From NCBI GenBank assembly GCA_040507895.1, contig JBEVNX010000081.1:1-14507 (forward strand): 14,507 nt of DNA. Reading direction: 5' to 3'. The position numbers and the translations under genes were made by a program. Below, piece after piece: positions 6,782 through 14,345 of the stretch (position 1 is the first letter of the stretch; the number at the start of each line of letters is the position of its first letter). The notes under the pieces were generated by a model. The model saw only the letters and a list, made by a program, of their open reading frames with translations, did not search any database and had not been told where the DNA came from. Source of the DNA: JBEVNX01 sp040507895 (lineage in GTDB: Bacteria > Desulfobacterota > Binatia > JACPRU01).

Positions 6782-9700
6782 ATGGAGAGGGATGTGATGA
6801 CGCCTCAGGTCTGCCCGGTCCGGCTCGAGAGCCCGTCGGGCCTGAGCGTGGAGGTGAACGCGAACGGCTCGATCCGTCGGATCGATCATGGCGACATCAT
6901 CCTGAATCTGTTTCTCGGGAGTGAGATCGAAAGCGGTCCGGCGAACGTTTTTCTTCGCCTTCATGGCGCGTCGATCGAGTCGGTTCCGCTTCTCGGACCG
7001 GGCAGTCCGGCCGTCGTTCTCCTGGATGACCATGGGCTGACGGTCCGCGGCGACTGGAAAGACATCGGCTTCGCTCTCTCTCTGACGCTCGCGCAGTCGG
7101 CCCCGGCTTGGCGGTGGCACGCCACGTTGGAGAACAAGACCGCCGCTGACGTCGTGGTGGACCTCATCTACGCGCAAGACCTGGCTCTCGCTCACTACGG
7201 CGCGGTGCGCATGAACGAGTACTACGTGAGCCAATACGTAGACTACACCCCGCTCGAGCATCCGCGCTGCGGCCACGTGCTGGCGGTGCGCCAGAATCTC
7301 TCGATGGGCGGCCGCAACCCATGGGCGCTGATCGGCTCGCTGCGCAGCGCGGTCAGCTTCGCGACCGACGCGCTCGAGCTTCACGGCCTGGCGACCCGCG
7401 CCGGCGAAGTCGCCGACGGTCTGCGCTTGCCGACGCTGCCGGGGAGGCGCCGTCAGCACGAGCACTCGATGGCGGTGATCCAGGATGCGCCCCTGCGCCT
7501 CGAGCCGGGAGAGTCGGCTCGTTGCGGGTTCTTCGGTTGGTTCGAGGAGCATCACCCGGGCGCGTCGTCGCCCGCCGACTTGGCATTCGTCGACCGCGCA
7601 CTCGCTGTGTCCGAGGCGGAGCACCCATCCGGAAGCCGAGTCGAGAAAGGTGGCGGAGCGGCCACGCTCTTCAGTGCATGCCCGATGTTGAAGTGCCTCG
7701 ATCTCAGCGGCGCGGACGTGACCGAGCGGTTCGGTGAGGACCTGCGCAACGTCGAGCGCGCGGATGATTGCACGCTGTCATTCTTCGCCGGCGACGACCG
7801 CCACGTCGTGCTCAAAGCGAAGGAGCTGCAGGTTCTGCGCCCTCACGGGCACATCATTCGCAGTGGTGATCATCTCGTCCCGGACGAAGCCTCGCTGACG
7901 TCGACGACCTGGATGGCGGGCGTCTTCAATTCGTTGGTGACGCAGGGGCACGTCAGCATCAATCGCTTTCTGTCGACGACACGGAGCTACTTGAGCCTGC
8001 AGCGCTCCGCCGGGCAGCGCATCTTCGTCGAGCTCTCGGACGGCTACCACCTGCTGGACGTGCCCTCGGCATACGAGATGACACCCAACGGTTGCCGATG
8101 GATCTACAAGCACGAGGGCGGCCTAATCGAGGTACGCTCGTGGGCGCCGATCGATCGCCACGAGCTCGACCTGTCGGTCGAGATCATGGTGGGGGCTTCG
8201 TGCCGCTTGCTCGTGTCGCATCACGTCGCCCTCAACGGCGACGACGGTGCCGACGCGGTGCCCGCGAATTTCGTCCAGGACGGGGATGGCGTCGTGATTC
8301 GACCGGTTGGCGACGGCGACGTCGCGCGGCGCTTCCCCGAGGGCTTCTTCCGCATCGATGCCGGCGTCGGCACGACGATCGAGCGGGTCGGCGGGGACGA
8401 GGAGCTGTTTCTCGATGGCCGGTCGCGCCGGCAGCCGTTCGTCACCCTCATGATCGCGAAGAGCCGGTCGGCTGCTTTGCGCATCACGGGTCATCTCATC
8501 CCTCAGGCCGTGACCGGCTCCGCGGTCGCGGCACCGGCGGACTGGACCTCGGACCGCAGCCGCGCGGACGAGTTCTGGAAGGGTATGGCCGGACCGCTGA
8601 CCTTGCACGCACCTTCGGGTGACTCTTCCGGAGAGTCACACCGCTTGTGGAACATCCTTCCGTGGCTGGCCCACAACGCAATGATTCACTACTTGGCGCC
8701 GCGCGGATTGGAGCAGTACTCGGGCGGAGGCTGGGGCACGCGCGACGTATGCCAAGGCCCGGTCGAGATGCTGCTCGCCCTCGGCAAATGGGAGCCGCTG
8801 CGCGACTTGCTGCTCCGCGTCTTCAAGGCGCAGAACAGTGACGGCGACTGGCCGCAGTGGTTCATGTTCTTCGAGCGGGAGCGCGGCATCCGGCCGGCGG
8901 ACTCGCACGGCGACATCGTCTTCTGGCCGCTGCTTGCGCTGGCGCAGTATCTGATCGCGTCGGAAGACGGGTCGATCCTCGATGAGATCGTTCCGTTCTT
9001 TCATGCCGAAGGCGACGAACGCGCCGAGAAGGCTACGATCTGGAGACACGTCGGCCGTGCCCTGAAGGTGATCGAGCAGCGAATCATCCCCGGAACGAGC
9101 CTGTCGGCGTATGGTCACGGCGATTGGAACGACTCGCTGCAGCCCGTGGATCCGGCGCTGTGCGAGCGCCTGTGCAGTGCCTGGACGGTTACCCTGCACC
9201 ACCAGACGCTGACCACCTTGGCGAAGGCCTTGCCGCGCGTCGGTCGCGTCGCCGCGGCCGAGGTTCTCGAAGCGTCCGCCCGACGCGTGAAGGAGGATTT
9301 CCACCGCCTGCTGATCTCGGACGAAACGATCCCCGGATACGCCTATTTCCAAGAGGACGGCCGCGTCGATCTCCTGCTTCATCCGCGCGACGGAACCACC
9401 GGTATCCACTACAGCTTGCTGCCGATGATCCATGCGATCCTCGACGACTTGCTCACGCCGGGACAAGCGGCGGCGCACGTCGGCACCATCAAGAAGCATC
9501 TCCTCGCAGTCGACGGCGCGCGATTGTTCGACCGACCGTTCCCGTACCACGGCGGCCCCCAGCGCTACTTCCAGCGGGCCGAGAGCAGCACGTTTTTCGG
9601 CCGCGAGATCGGCATCATGTACACGCACGCGCACCTGCGCTTCGCGGAAGCCATGGCGCACTACGGGGACGCCGACGCCTTCCTGCTCGCGCTGCGGCAA

Positions 9701-10198
9701 GCGAATCCCGTCGCTCTCCAGTCCGTGGTGCCCGCCGCGAAGCTGCGGCAGGCCAACTGTTACTATTCGAGCTCGGACGCCGCGTTCCTGGACCGCTACC
9801 AGGCTCTGGCCGAGTACGAGAAGGTCAGGACCGGCGAGGTTCCCCTCGAAGGGGGCTGGCGCGTGTACTCGAGCGGCGCGGGCATCGCGCTCCGCCTCAT
9901 CAACGAATGCCTGCTCGGCATCCGCAGGCGGAAATCGACGCTGGTCCTCGATCCGGTGATTCCCAGGTCGCTCGACGGTCTGCGTGCAGAGGTCGAGCTG
10001 GCCGGGAAGCGGGTGAGCGTGGTGTACGACGTCGCAAAGCTGGGTTGCGGGCCGACTGCAGTGACTCTCAACGGTGCGCTGCTGCGCTTCGATCGCGAGT
10101 CCAATCCGTACCGCCTCGGAGGTGTGGAACTGTCGATGGCGGCGGCGCGCGAGCTCCTCACCGACGCCGCAAACACCTTGCAGGTCCAGCTTCGGTGA
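6782..10198 (+). CDS. GH94-like glycoside phosphorylase, probable 1,2-beta-oligoglucan phosphorylase type
   Basis: The 1138-residue protein has an N-terminal beta-sandwich half (EVNANGSIRRIDHGDI at 24-39) and a C-terminal (alpha/alpha)6 half. The second half shows GGGWGTRDVCQGPVEM (648-663), GHGDWNDSLQP (778-788) and YSSGAGIALRLINECLLGI (1029-1047), followed by LDPVIPRSLDGL. The GDWND block corresponds to the segment holding the general-acid Asp of GH94 phosphorylases, and the last block matches their phosphate-side C-terminal region. The length of about 1,100 residues fits 1,2-beta-oligoglucan phosphorylases and the C-terminal part of cyclic beta-1,2-glucan synthases, rather than the roughly 800-residue cellobiose phosphorylases. 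The predicted reaction is reversible phosphorolysis of a beta-glucan to alpha-glucose 1-phosphate. There is no glycosyltransferase domain and no signal peptide, so it is cytoplasmic. The linkage specificity is inferred; GH149 or GH161 (beta-1,3) is the alternative. The start could also be the ATG at 6797. Confidence 0.85.
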   Translation: MERDVMTPQVCPVRLESPSGLSVEVNANGSIRRIDHGDIILNLFLGSEIESGPANVFLRLHGASIESVPLLGPGSPAVVLLDDHGLTVRGDWKDIGFALSLTLAQSAPAWRWHATLENKTAADVVVDLIYAQDLALAHYGAVRMNEYYVSQYVDYTPLEHPRCGHVLAVRQNLSMGGRNPWALIGSLRSAVSFATDALELHGLATRAGEVADGLRLPTLPGRRRQHEHSMAVIQDAPLRLEPGESARCGFFGWFEEHHPGASSPADLAFVDRALAVSEAEHPSGSRVEKGGGAATLFSACPMLKCLDLSGADVTERFGEDLRNVERADDCTLSFFAGDDRHVVLKAKELQVLRPHGHIIRSGDHLVPDEASLTSTTWMAGVFNSLVTQGHVSINRFLSTTRSYLSLQRSAGQRIFVELSDGYHLLDVPSAYEMTPNGCRWIYKHEGGLIEVRSWAPIDRHELDLSVEIMVGASCRLLVSHHVALNGDDGADAVPANFVQDGDGVVIRPVGDGDVARRFPEGFFRIDAGVGTTIERVGGDEELFLDGRSRRQPFVTLMIAKSRSAALRITGHLIPQAVTGSAVAAPADWTSDRSRADEFWKGMAGPLTLHAPSGDSSGESHRLWNILPWLAHNAMIHYLAPRGLEQYSGGGWGTRDVCQGPVEMLLALGKWEPLRDLLLRVFKAQNSDGDWPQWFMFFERERGIRPADSHGDIVFWPLLALAQYLIASEDGSILDEIVPFFHAEGDERAEKATIWRHVGRALKVIEQRIIPGTSLSAYGHGDWNDSLQPVDPALCERLCSAWTVTLHHQTLTTLAKALPRVGRVAAAEVLEASARRVKEDFHRLLISDETIPGYAYFQEDGRVDLLLHPRDGTTGIHYSLLPMIHAILDDLLTPGQAAAHVGTIKKHLLAVDGARLFDRPFPYHGGPQRYFQRAESSTFFGREIGIMYTHAHLRFAEAMAHYGDADAFLLALRQANPVALQSVVPAAKLRQANCYYSSSDAAFLDRYQALAEYEKVRTGEVPLEGGWRVYSSGAGIALRLINECLLGIRRRKSTLVLDPVIPRSLDGLRAEVELAGKRVSVVYDVAKLGCGPTAVTLNGALLRFDRESNPYRLGGVELSMAAARELLTDAANTLQVQLR

Positions 10199-10214
10199 TT
10201 CCGGGCAGATCTCG

Positions 10215-10736
10215 ATGGATCGTCTCGTCACCACCACCCATCTCGAGATGACGGATCCAGCCGATCTCCGTCCGGCAAAGAGTTCAGCAGTCGCATTCGA
10301 TCTCGCCCGAGCGGAAGTCGCACGCCCGGAGCTCAATCGCTTCCTCTACACCGCCGTCGGGTCCGCGTGGTGGTGGTACAGCCGGCTTCCCTGGGACCGC
10401 TCGCGCTGGCTCGCCTACCTCGATCGCCCGGAGCTCGAAACTTGGGTCGCATACGTATCAGGCACTCCTGCCGGCTACTTCGAGCTCGAGCGCCAAAGTG
10501 AAGGAAATATCGAAATCGCGTATTTCGGCCTGCTTCCCGACTTCATCGGCAAAGGTCTCGGCGCAAAGCTCCTCGCCGCCGCAGTCCGCCGGGCATGGGA
10601 CATGGGCGCAAAGCGCGTCTGGGTACACACCTGCGACCTCGATCATCCGCGAGCGCTCGCGAACTACCAGGCCAGAGGGTTCCGAGTGTTCCACGTCGAA
10701 TCTAAGGTGGAAGAGTTTCCGGACGAGCCTCTGTAA
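10215..10736 (+). CDS. GNAT-family N-acetyltransferase
   Basis: The 173-residue protein has a single GNAT domain. The core reads IEIAYFGLLPDFIGKGLGAK (about residues 99-118), where the GLLPDFIGKGLG stretch is the acetyl-CoA-binding motif A. It is followed by RVWVHTCDLDHPRALANYQA and RGFRVFHVE, a typical motif B ending. It belongs to a widespread group with the HTC-x-LDHP-x-AL-x-NYQ-x-RGF pattern; the substrate is not known. The ATG at 10215 lies 16 bases after the phosphorylase stop, so the two are probably co-transcribed, though no strong Shine-Dalgarno is visible. The frame is open further upstream inside the phosphorylase gene, but that part is not GNAT-like. An internal ATG at 10248 is an alternative start. 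Confidence 0.85.
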   Translation: MDRLVTTTHLEMTDPADLRPAKSSAVAFDLARAEVARPELNRFLYTAVGSAWWWYSRLPWDRSRWLAYLDRPELETWVAYVSGTPAGYFELERQSEGNIEIAYFGLLPDFIGKGLGAKLLAAAVRRAWDMGAKRVWVHTCDLDHPRALANYQARGFRVFHVESKVEEFPDEPL

Positions 10737-10828
10737 CCGTGGCCTGGTGCGGGTCCGTGAGCCTTCGCCGGGAGTGTCGTCGCCCAGCCTGCGGACAGAG
10801 CTTCTTCGGATCTTCAAGCCAGCATAAA

Positions 10829-10857
10829 TTGACAGGCGCTGGATCAATCTAACCGTG
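10829..10857 (+). promoter_or_regulatory. possible promoter for the exported protein/barrel operon
   Basis: A perfect TTGACA (10829-10834) sits in an AT-rich patch about 45 bases before the start at 10879. A -10 element at the usual distance (around 10851-10857, AACCGTG) is poor, and TCTAAC at 10848-10853 is too close at 13 bases. The position is right for a separate promoter for the downstream pair, but the -10 is unconvincing. Confidence 0.3.
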
Positions 10858-10878
10858 CGAAGCGCTGGAGGGTGAGGC

Positions 10879-11340
10879 ATGTGGACTCCTACGATCGTGG
10901 CTCACTTCTGGCGCCGGATCTGGTCCTACGGCAGAAACACTGTTGCGGTAGGTGCGATCTTCGCGGCGTCGATCCTAGCCGCACTCGCTCACGCCGAGGA
11001 ATCCGCCGTGGCCAAGATCGCCGTCTCGGCGAGTCCCGCAGCTTCGTATTTTGGTGAACGCCTCGTCGAAGGCGTCATGGAGTTCAGGGGACGCCGGTAT
11101 CTGTTGACGTTGCAAGGCGTCTCCGGATCGGCGTCGTCGGTGGGATCGGTCTTCGGGCTCCGTCGCGCGCGCGACATCGTCGGGCCGTACAAGCCCGCGG
11201 AGGGCGGATTGCAAAACGAGTCTGGCGTTACGATCCGGTTCGATCCGCCTCTCGAGATCCGCGGCAGTGCTTTGCAAATCGAGCTCGCGGCTCGGATCTA
11301 TCCGAAGGCGTCGACCGGCCAAGGGGGCGACTTCGAATGA
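10879..11340 (+). CDS. small exported protein, paralogue of the N-terminal domain of the next gene
   Basis: The 153-residue protein begins with a positively charged stretch (RRIWSYGRN), a hydrophobic core (about 21-36) and an AHA site (37-39), a standard Sec signal peptide; the mature protein is about 114 residues. The mature part has the pattern GVMEFRGRRYLLTLQGV (65-81), VGSVFGLRRARDIVGPY and LQNESGVTIRF. This aligns with residues 65-138 of the following barrel protein (TLTYQGKTYPVRVDGF, GVGKVYHLSKAEDLNGDY, MRNEKGVRIVW). It resembles small periplasmic beta-rich proteins of unknown function in proteobacteria. GGAGGG at 10867-10872, six bases upstream, supports the ATG. Its TGA overlaps the next ATG (ATGA), so the two are translationally coupled and probably act together. 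I do not recognise a specific function. Confidence 0.8.
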   Translation: MWTPTIVAHFWRRIWSYGRNTVAVGAIFAASILAALAHAEESAVAKIAVSASPAASYFGERLVEGVMEFRGRRYLLTLQGVSGSASSVGSVFGLRRARDIVGPYKPAEGGLQNESGVTIRFDPPLEIRGSALQIELAARIYPKASTGQGGDFE

Positions 11341-13142
11341 CGGTTCGGCGGCCAATCCCGCGAAGCGGCACAGGGCTCGCGATCGTTGCTGCGACTTGGG
11401 TCCTTGCACTGGTGGCATCGCGAGCCATCGGCGCCGACGATGGTGACGTACCCGCCGGTGTTCCCGACGCCACGATCACGTTTCGCGGACGAACGGCGAC
11501 GATCGGGGCGGGCTTCGTTTGGGGTGCGTCGACCCTCACGTATCAAGGAAAGACCTATCCCGTGCGCGTCGACGGCTTCGTGCTCGGAGCGATTGGCACT
11601 GCCTCACTGGATGGAGTGGGCAAGGTCTACCACCTGAGCAAGGCCGAGGACCTGAACGGCGACTATACCGCGCTCACTGTGGGCGGGGCCTTCGGTGTCG
11701 GGTCCGGTAGCACTGCGATGCGCAACGAAAAAGGTGTGCGCATCGTGTGGGACATCACCGCCAAGGGATTTGCGCTCGGCATCGGTCCGCGCGGAATCAC
11801 TCTCACCGTCTTCGAGGCCGGTGGGCCTCCGGCCGATGCCGGCGCGCGACTGCCGCCGACGATTGCGTTCGGCCAGGCGCGGCTAGGCCCACTCATGCTG
11901 CGGCCGACGCTCAACGCACAGCTGGTCGGGTTTGCGGAAGGCAACGCCGGCTTCGGCGGTCAGTGGTCCTTCGGGCCCGTCGATGAGGCGGACGAATGGT
12001 TCGAGACCTCCAACGAGGTCGGTCTCAACGCCGTCTATGACGCGGGAAGGTACGGCACGTTCAACGCACGCGTGAGCGGCGTGTTCTCGCTCACCGGAGG
12101 CGGCGTGGACGGAGCTGTCTCCAATGGGAGCGAGATCAACAACCACAAGTACACGCTGGAAAGCGGCTACCTGAAATGGCAGTCGGGCGATCTCTTTCCC
12201 AGCCTCGGCTTCAATGCACTGGAGATCAGTGGCGGCAATCAGAACTACCAAGTCTTCGATGGTCTCCTCTTCTGGGAGGGAGGGCAGGACGATGGAGACC
12301 GCGGCGCGAATTGGCTCTCGCCGCGCAAGGCTTTCCGCGAGACGGGAATCGTGCGCCTCAACATTTCAGATCTCGTGCTCGAGGGCGTGCATCTCAAGTA
12401 CAACGACGACCCCGATACCAAGACCCGGCTCGCCGCCGGGCGGATCGAGTACGTCAAGAACGACTGGGTCATGAAGTACATGAAGCTCGGCGTCATGTAC
12501 TTCAAGATCTACAACTCGAAGAACGTCTCGCGTGACGGCATGAACGGCGTCTACGGCTATCACGAGGCGACGCCGCTTTCGTCGCTACCGGACCTCTCCT
12601 ACACCACGTCTTACGTATGGGAGGGCAACTCGAAGAATTCAGGCTTGAAGAACGCCATCGGCTGGTACGCCGGCCCCGCCTACCAGCTCTCGACGCTGCC
12701 GTGGGAGCCGCAACTCTTCTACCGCTATGCGTCGTTCAGCGGTGCCGGCACCAAGTCTTTCGATTCTCTCTTCGCGGGCCTGCCGGACTGGGGTAGCTGG
12801 TTCCAGGGAGAGATTCTGGGAGAGTTCGTCCTCTCTAACAGCAACCTCAACTCCCACCAGGTGCGGCTCAAGCTACAGCCAAATGAAGTCCTGACGCTCA
12901 ACCTCATTTACTACAAGTTCCTGCTCTACGAGAAAAATCAGGAATTCGGGTTGACTCCGTCGCGCGTCAGTAGCAGCTCACTCGCCGATGAAATGGACAT
13001 GATTCTCGACGTCTCACTTACGAACTGGTGGTCGATGACGGCGACGTTCGCTTTCGCCGTTCCGAACGATGGCTTTCGAGAAGCCGTGAACGGATCGGCG
13101 ACCTGGTTGAGCGGCATGCTTTACACGAACTTCAACTTCTGA
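11337..13142 (+). CDS. outer-membrane beta-barrel, alginate-export-like, with extra N-terminal periplasmic domain
   Basis: The 601-residue protein has a Sec signal peptide (RR near residue 4, hydrophobic 13-27, cleavage near residue 33). Next come a periplasmic domain of about 120 residues (44-160), a Pro/Ala-rich linker, and a barrel from about 175 to the end. The barrel shows alternating hydrophobic/aromatic strands and ends in LYTNFNF, with the C-terminal Phe typical of BAM-inserted proteins. Segments such as WFQGEILGEFVLSNSNLNSH and QPNEVLTLNLIYYKFLLYEK resemble the alginate-export (AlgE-like) barrel family, whose members pass polysaccharides or small solutes. There are no alginate synthesis genes nearby, so the cargo is unknown. 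The start at 11337 overlaps the upstream stop, with AAGGGGG at 11321-11327 as Shine-Dalgarno. The N-terminal domain repeats the fold of the preceding small protein, an unusual addition to this barrel family. Confidence 0.82.
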   Translation: MTVRRPIPRSGTGLAIVAATWVLALVASRAIGADDGDVPAGVPDATITFRGRTATIGAGFVWGASTLTYQGKTYPVRVDGFVLGAIGTASLDGVGKVYHLSKAEDLNGDYTALTVGGAFGVGSGSTAMRNEKGVRIVWDITAKGFALGIGPRGITLTVFEAGGPPADAGARLPPTIAFGQARLGPLMLRPTLNAQLVGFAEGNAGFGGQWSFGPVDEADEWFETSNEVGLNAVYDAGRYGTFNARVSGVFSLTGGGVDGAVSNGSEINNHKYTLESGYLKWQSGDLFPSLGFNALEISGGNQNYQVFDGLLFWEGGQDDGDRGANWLSPRKAFRETGIVRLNISDLVLEGVHLKYNDDPDTKTRLAAGRIEYVKNDWVMKYMKLGVMYFKIYNSKNVSRDGMNGVYGYHEATPLSSLPDLSYTTSYVWEGNSKNSGLKNAIGWYAGPAYQLSTLPWEPQLFYRYASFSGAGTKSFDSLFAGLPDWGSWFQGEILGEFVLSNSNLNSHQVRLKLQPNEVLTLNLIYYKFLLYEKNQEFGLTPSRVSSSSLADEMDMILDVSLTNWWSMTATFAFAVPNDGFREAVNGSATWLSGMLYTNFNF

Positions 13143-13269
13143 TGGCGGCTTCCACCCCGATCCGGACGCCGTCCACTTGGTCCCGCTCGCCCTAGGATGA
13201 CGTTGTCATTTGCAATCCGTTGATCCGGGTCCGGCTAATCGTTTTCTGCCTCGGTAGCCGCGCGGCTCG

Positions 13270-13947
13270 TCAGCCGCCGAGCGCCACGGCTATCCCGACT
13301 AGCGCGAGCCCGATCGACATCATCACCAAGCCGGCAACCACTCGGTTGGTGCGTGCATATCGACCCCACTCCTGGCCGACGAGGAAGAGCATTCCGATCA
13401 GGAGAAGGTTGGAGACACGCAGCGCGCGGGTGGGCTCCGAAAACACCAGGAAAGGCAGCGCCGCGGGCAGGCAGGACACGAAGACCAGCCAGAAGCATGC
13501 GAGCGCACCGTAGAGGTCTTCTTTCGTCACCCCGGTCGGCGGCACTTCGGCATGGGCGAGGTACGCGAGGATGGACCGGCACAGAGACTCACGGTTCTCC
13601 GGTCCGGTCAGGGTCTCCAAGCGCGGTTCGATTTCCGCGCGCACGACGTCGAGCGCGGCGCGTTCGTCGGGAGCGTCGCGAATCGCCCAAATGACGTGTG
13701 CCTTCTCCACGCGCTCCGTCAAGCAGTTCATCACGTACATCGCCGCATCGATGATTCCCCAGGCGACGTTGCAGCCTAGGGCCGCGAACAACAGCTGGCG
13801 TACACCGGCCGTGCCGTCCGCCACCGTCAGACCGGCCGTGAGAGTGAAGCTCAGTACCATGATGAGCCCGAACAGGATCTCGCCCAGCCGACTGGCGGGA
13901 TCGAGATGTCTCTCGACGAACCGTTGAGGCTTCGGTTCGTCGGTCAT
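13270..13947 (-). CDS. VIT/CCC1-like integral membrane protein
   Basis: From the ATG at 13947 the protein has 225 residues; a GTG at 13965 would add six. It opens with HLDPASRLGEILFGLIMVLSFTLTAG style sequence (split here as LDPASRLGEI and LFGLIMVLSF), found in the VIT1/CCC1 transporter relatives. Hydrophobic segments are at about residues 24-42, 51-73, 148-169, 178-190 and 203-222. A charged, Glu/Asp-rich soluble stretch (about 75-145) lies between helices 2 and 3, the position of the metal-binding domain in VIT1-type iron/manganese transporters. Metal transport is a family-based guess; key metal ligands cannot be confirmed. The gene is convergent with the barrel gene (127 bases apart). Neither candidate start has a good Shine-Dalgarno. 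Confidence 0.75.
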   Translation of the reverse strand: MTDEPKPQRFVERHLDPASRLGEILFGLIMVLSFTLTAGLTVADGTAGVRQLLFAALGCNVAWGIIDAAMYVMNCLTERVEKAHVIWAIRDAPDERAALDVVRAEIEPRLETLTGPENRESLCRSILAYLAHAEVPPTGVTKEDLYGALACFWLVFVSCLPAALPFLVFSEPTRALRVSNLLLIGMLFLVGQEWGRYARTNRVVAGLVMMSIGLALVGIAVALGG

Positions 13948-13999
13948 GACACTGGAGGGACTCACAGACCCAACAATGCTGCCGATCCGCTGATGCCGC

Positions 14000-14209
14000 T
14001 CACGGCGATTGCGCGCCCGGCGTCGGCGTTTGATCGGCGTCTTCCGTCAAGTGCACGTTTTCCACCTTCGCATACTGTTTCCTCGTGAGGCGGAGTCCGA
14101 AGATCAGCGTGGCGACGCCAAGCGCTGCAGCGACGCGAAGAATTCGCGAGCCCGAGCACCCTCGATCGTCATCCCCGGGCGTTTTGGACTTGCCGGAGGG
14201 TAAGGTCAA
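14000..14209 (-). CDS. possible small single-helix membrane protein
   Basis: A reading frame of up to 69 residues has one hydrophobic segment (ILRVAAALGVATLIFG, about residues 23-38) followed by a basic turn (RLTRKQYAK) and an acidic/Pro-rich tail. Codon third positions in the middle are about three-quarters G or C, compatible with coding. It lies 52 bases upstream of the VIT-like gene on the same strand. The only start I can offer is a TTG at 14209 without a Shine-Dalgarno, and the frame stays open upstream of it, so the start is uncertain. No family is recognised. It may be a real small membrane protein or a chance open frame in high-GC DNA. Confidence 0.35.
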   Translation of the reverse strand: MTLPSGKSKTPGDDDRGCSGSRILRVAAALGVATLIFGLRLTRKQYAKVENVHLTEDADQTPTPGAQSP

Positions 14210-14345
14210 GCACAGACGTTGTTGGATAGTCGGTCGAAACCGAAACGGAAATGCACTTGTCGCACCGGCGCACTGAACACGCTCAGACGACCGGAGAGAG
14301 CAACCGCAGCGGAGCTCTTTGCACGAAGCTCGACCCCGCTCCGCG
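14210..14345. other. non-coding gap before the second SulP gene
   Basis: No supported gene is seen in these 136 bases. The inverted repeat GCGGAGC (14309-14315) / GCTCCGC (14338-14344) starts directly after the stop of the leftward SulP gene, with a 7-base stem and a 22-base loop. It could be a weak terminator for that gene, but there is no clear T-run after it on that strand. A CGAAAC doublet occurs at 14235-14246. Confidence 0.35.

Noticed and set aside
6782..7624. Upstream part of the minus-strand frame that ends at 6473
   Set aside because: Only the last 60 or so codons (below 6661) look protein-like. The rest is antisense to the start of the phosphorylase gene and has no recognisable content.
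8636..10336. Long minus-strand open frame (566 codons) opposite the phosphorylase gene
   Set aside because: The composition is typical of antisense translation, with no motifs; the plus strand carries GH94 motifs throughout this stretch.
13197..13209. ATGAC-GTT-GTCAT inverted repeat between the convergent barrel and VIT-like genes
   Set aside because: A 5-base stem with a 3-base loop and no T-run is too weak for a terminator, and there is no second copy to suggest an operator.
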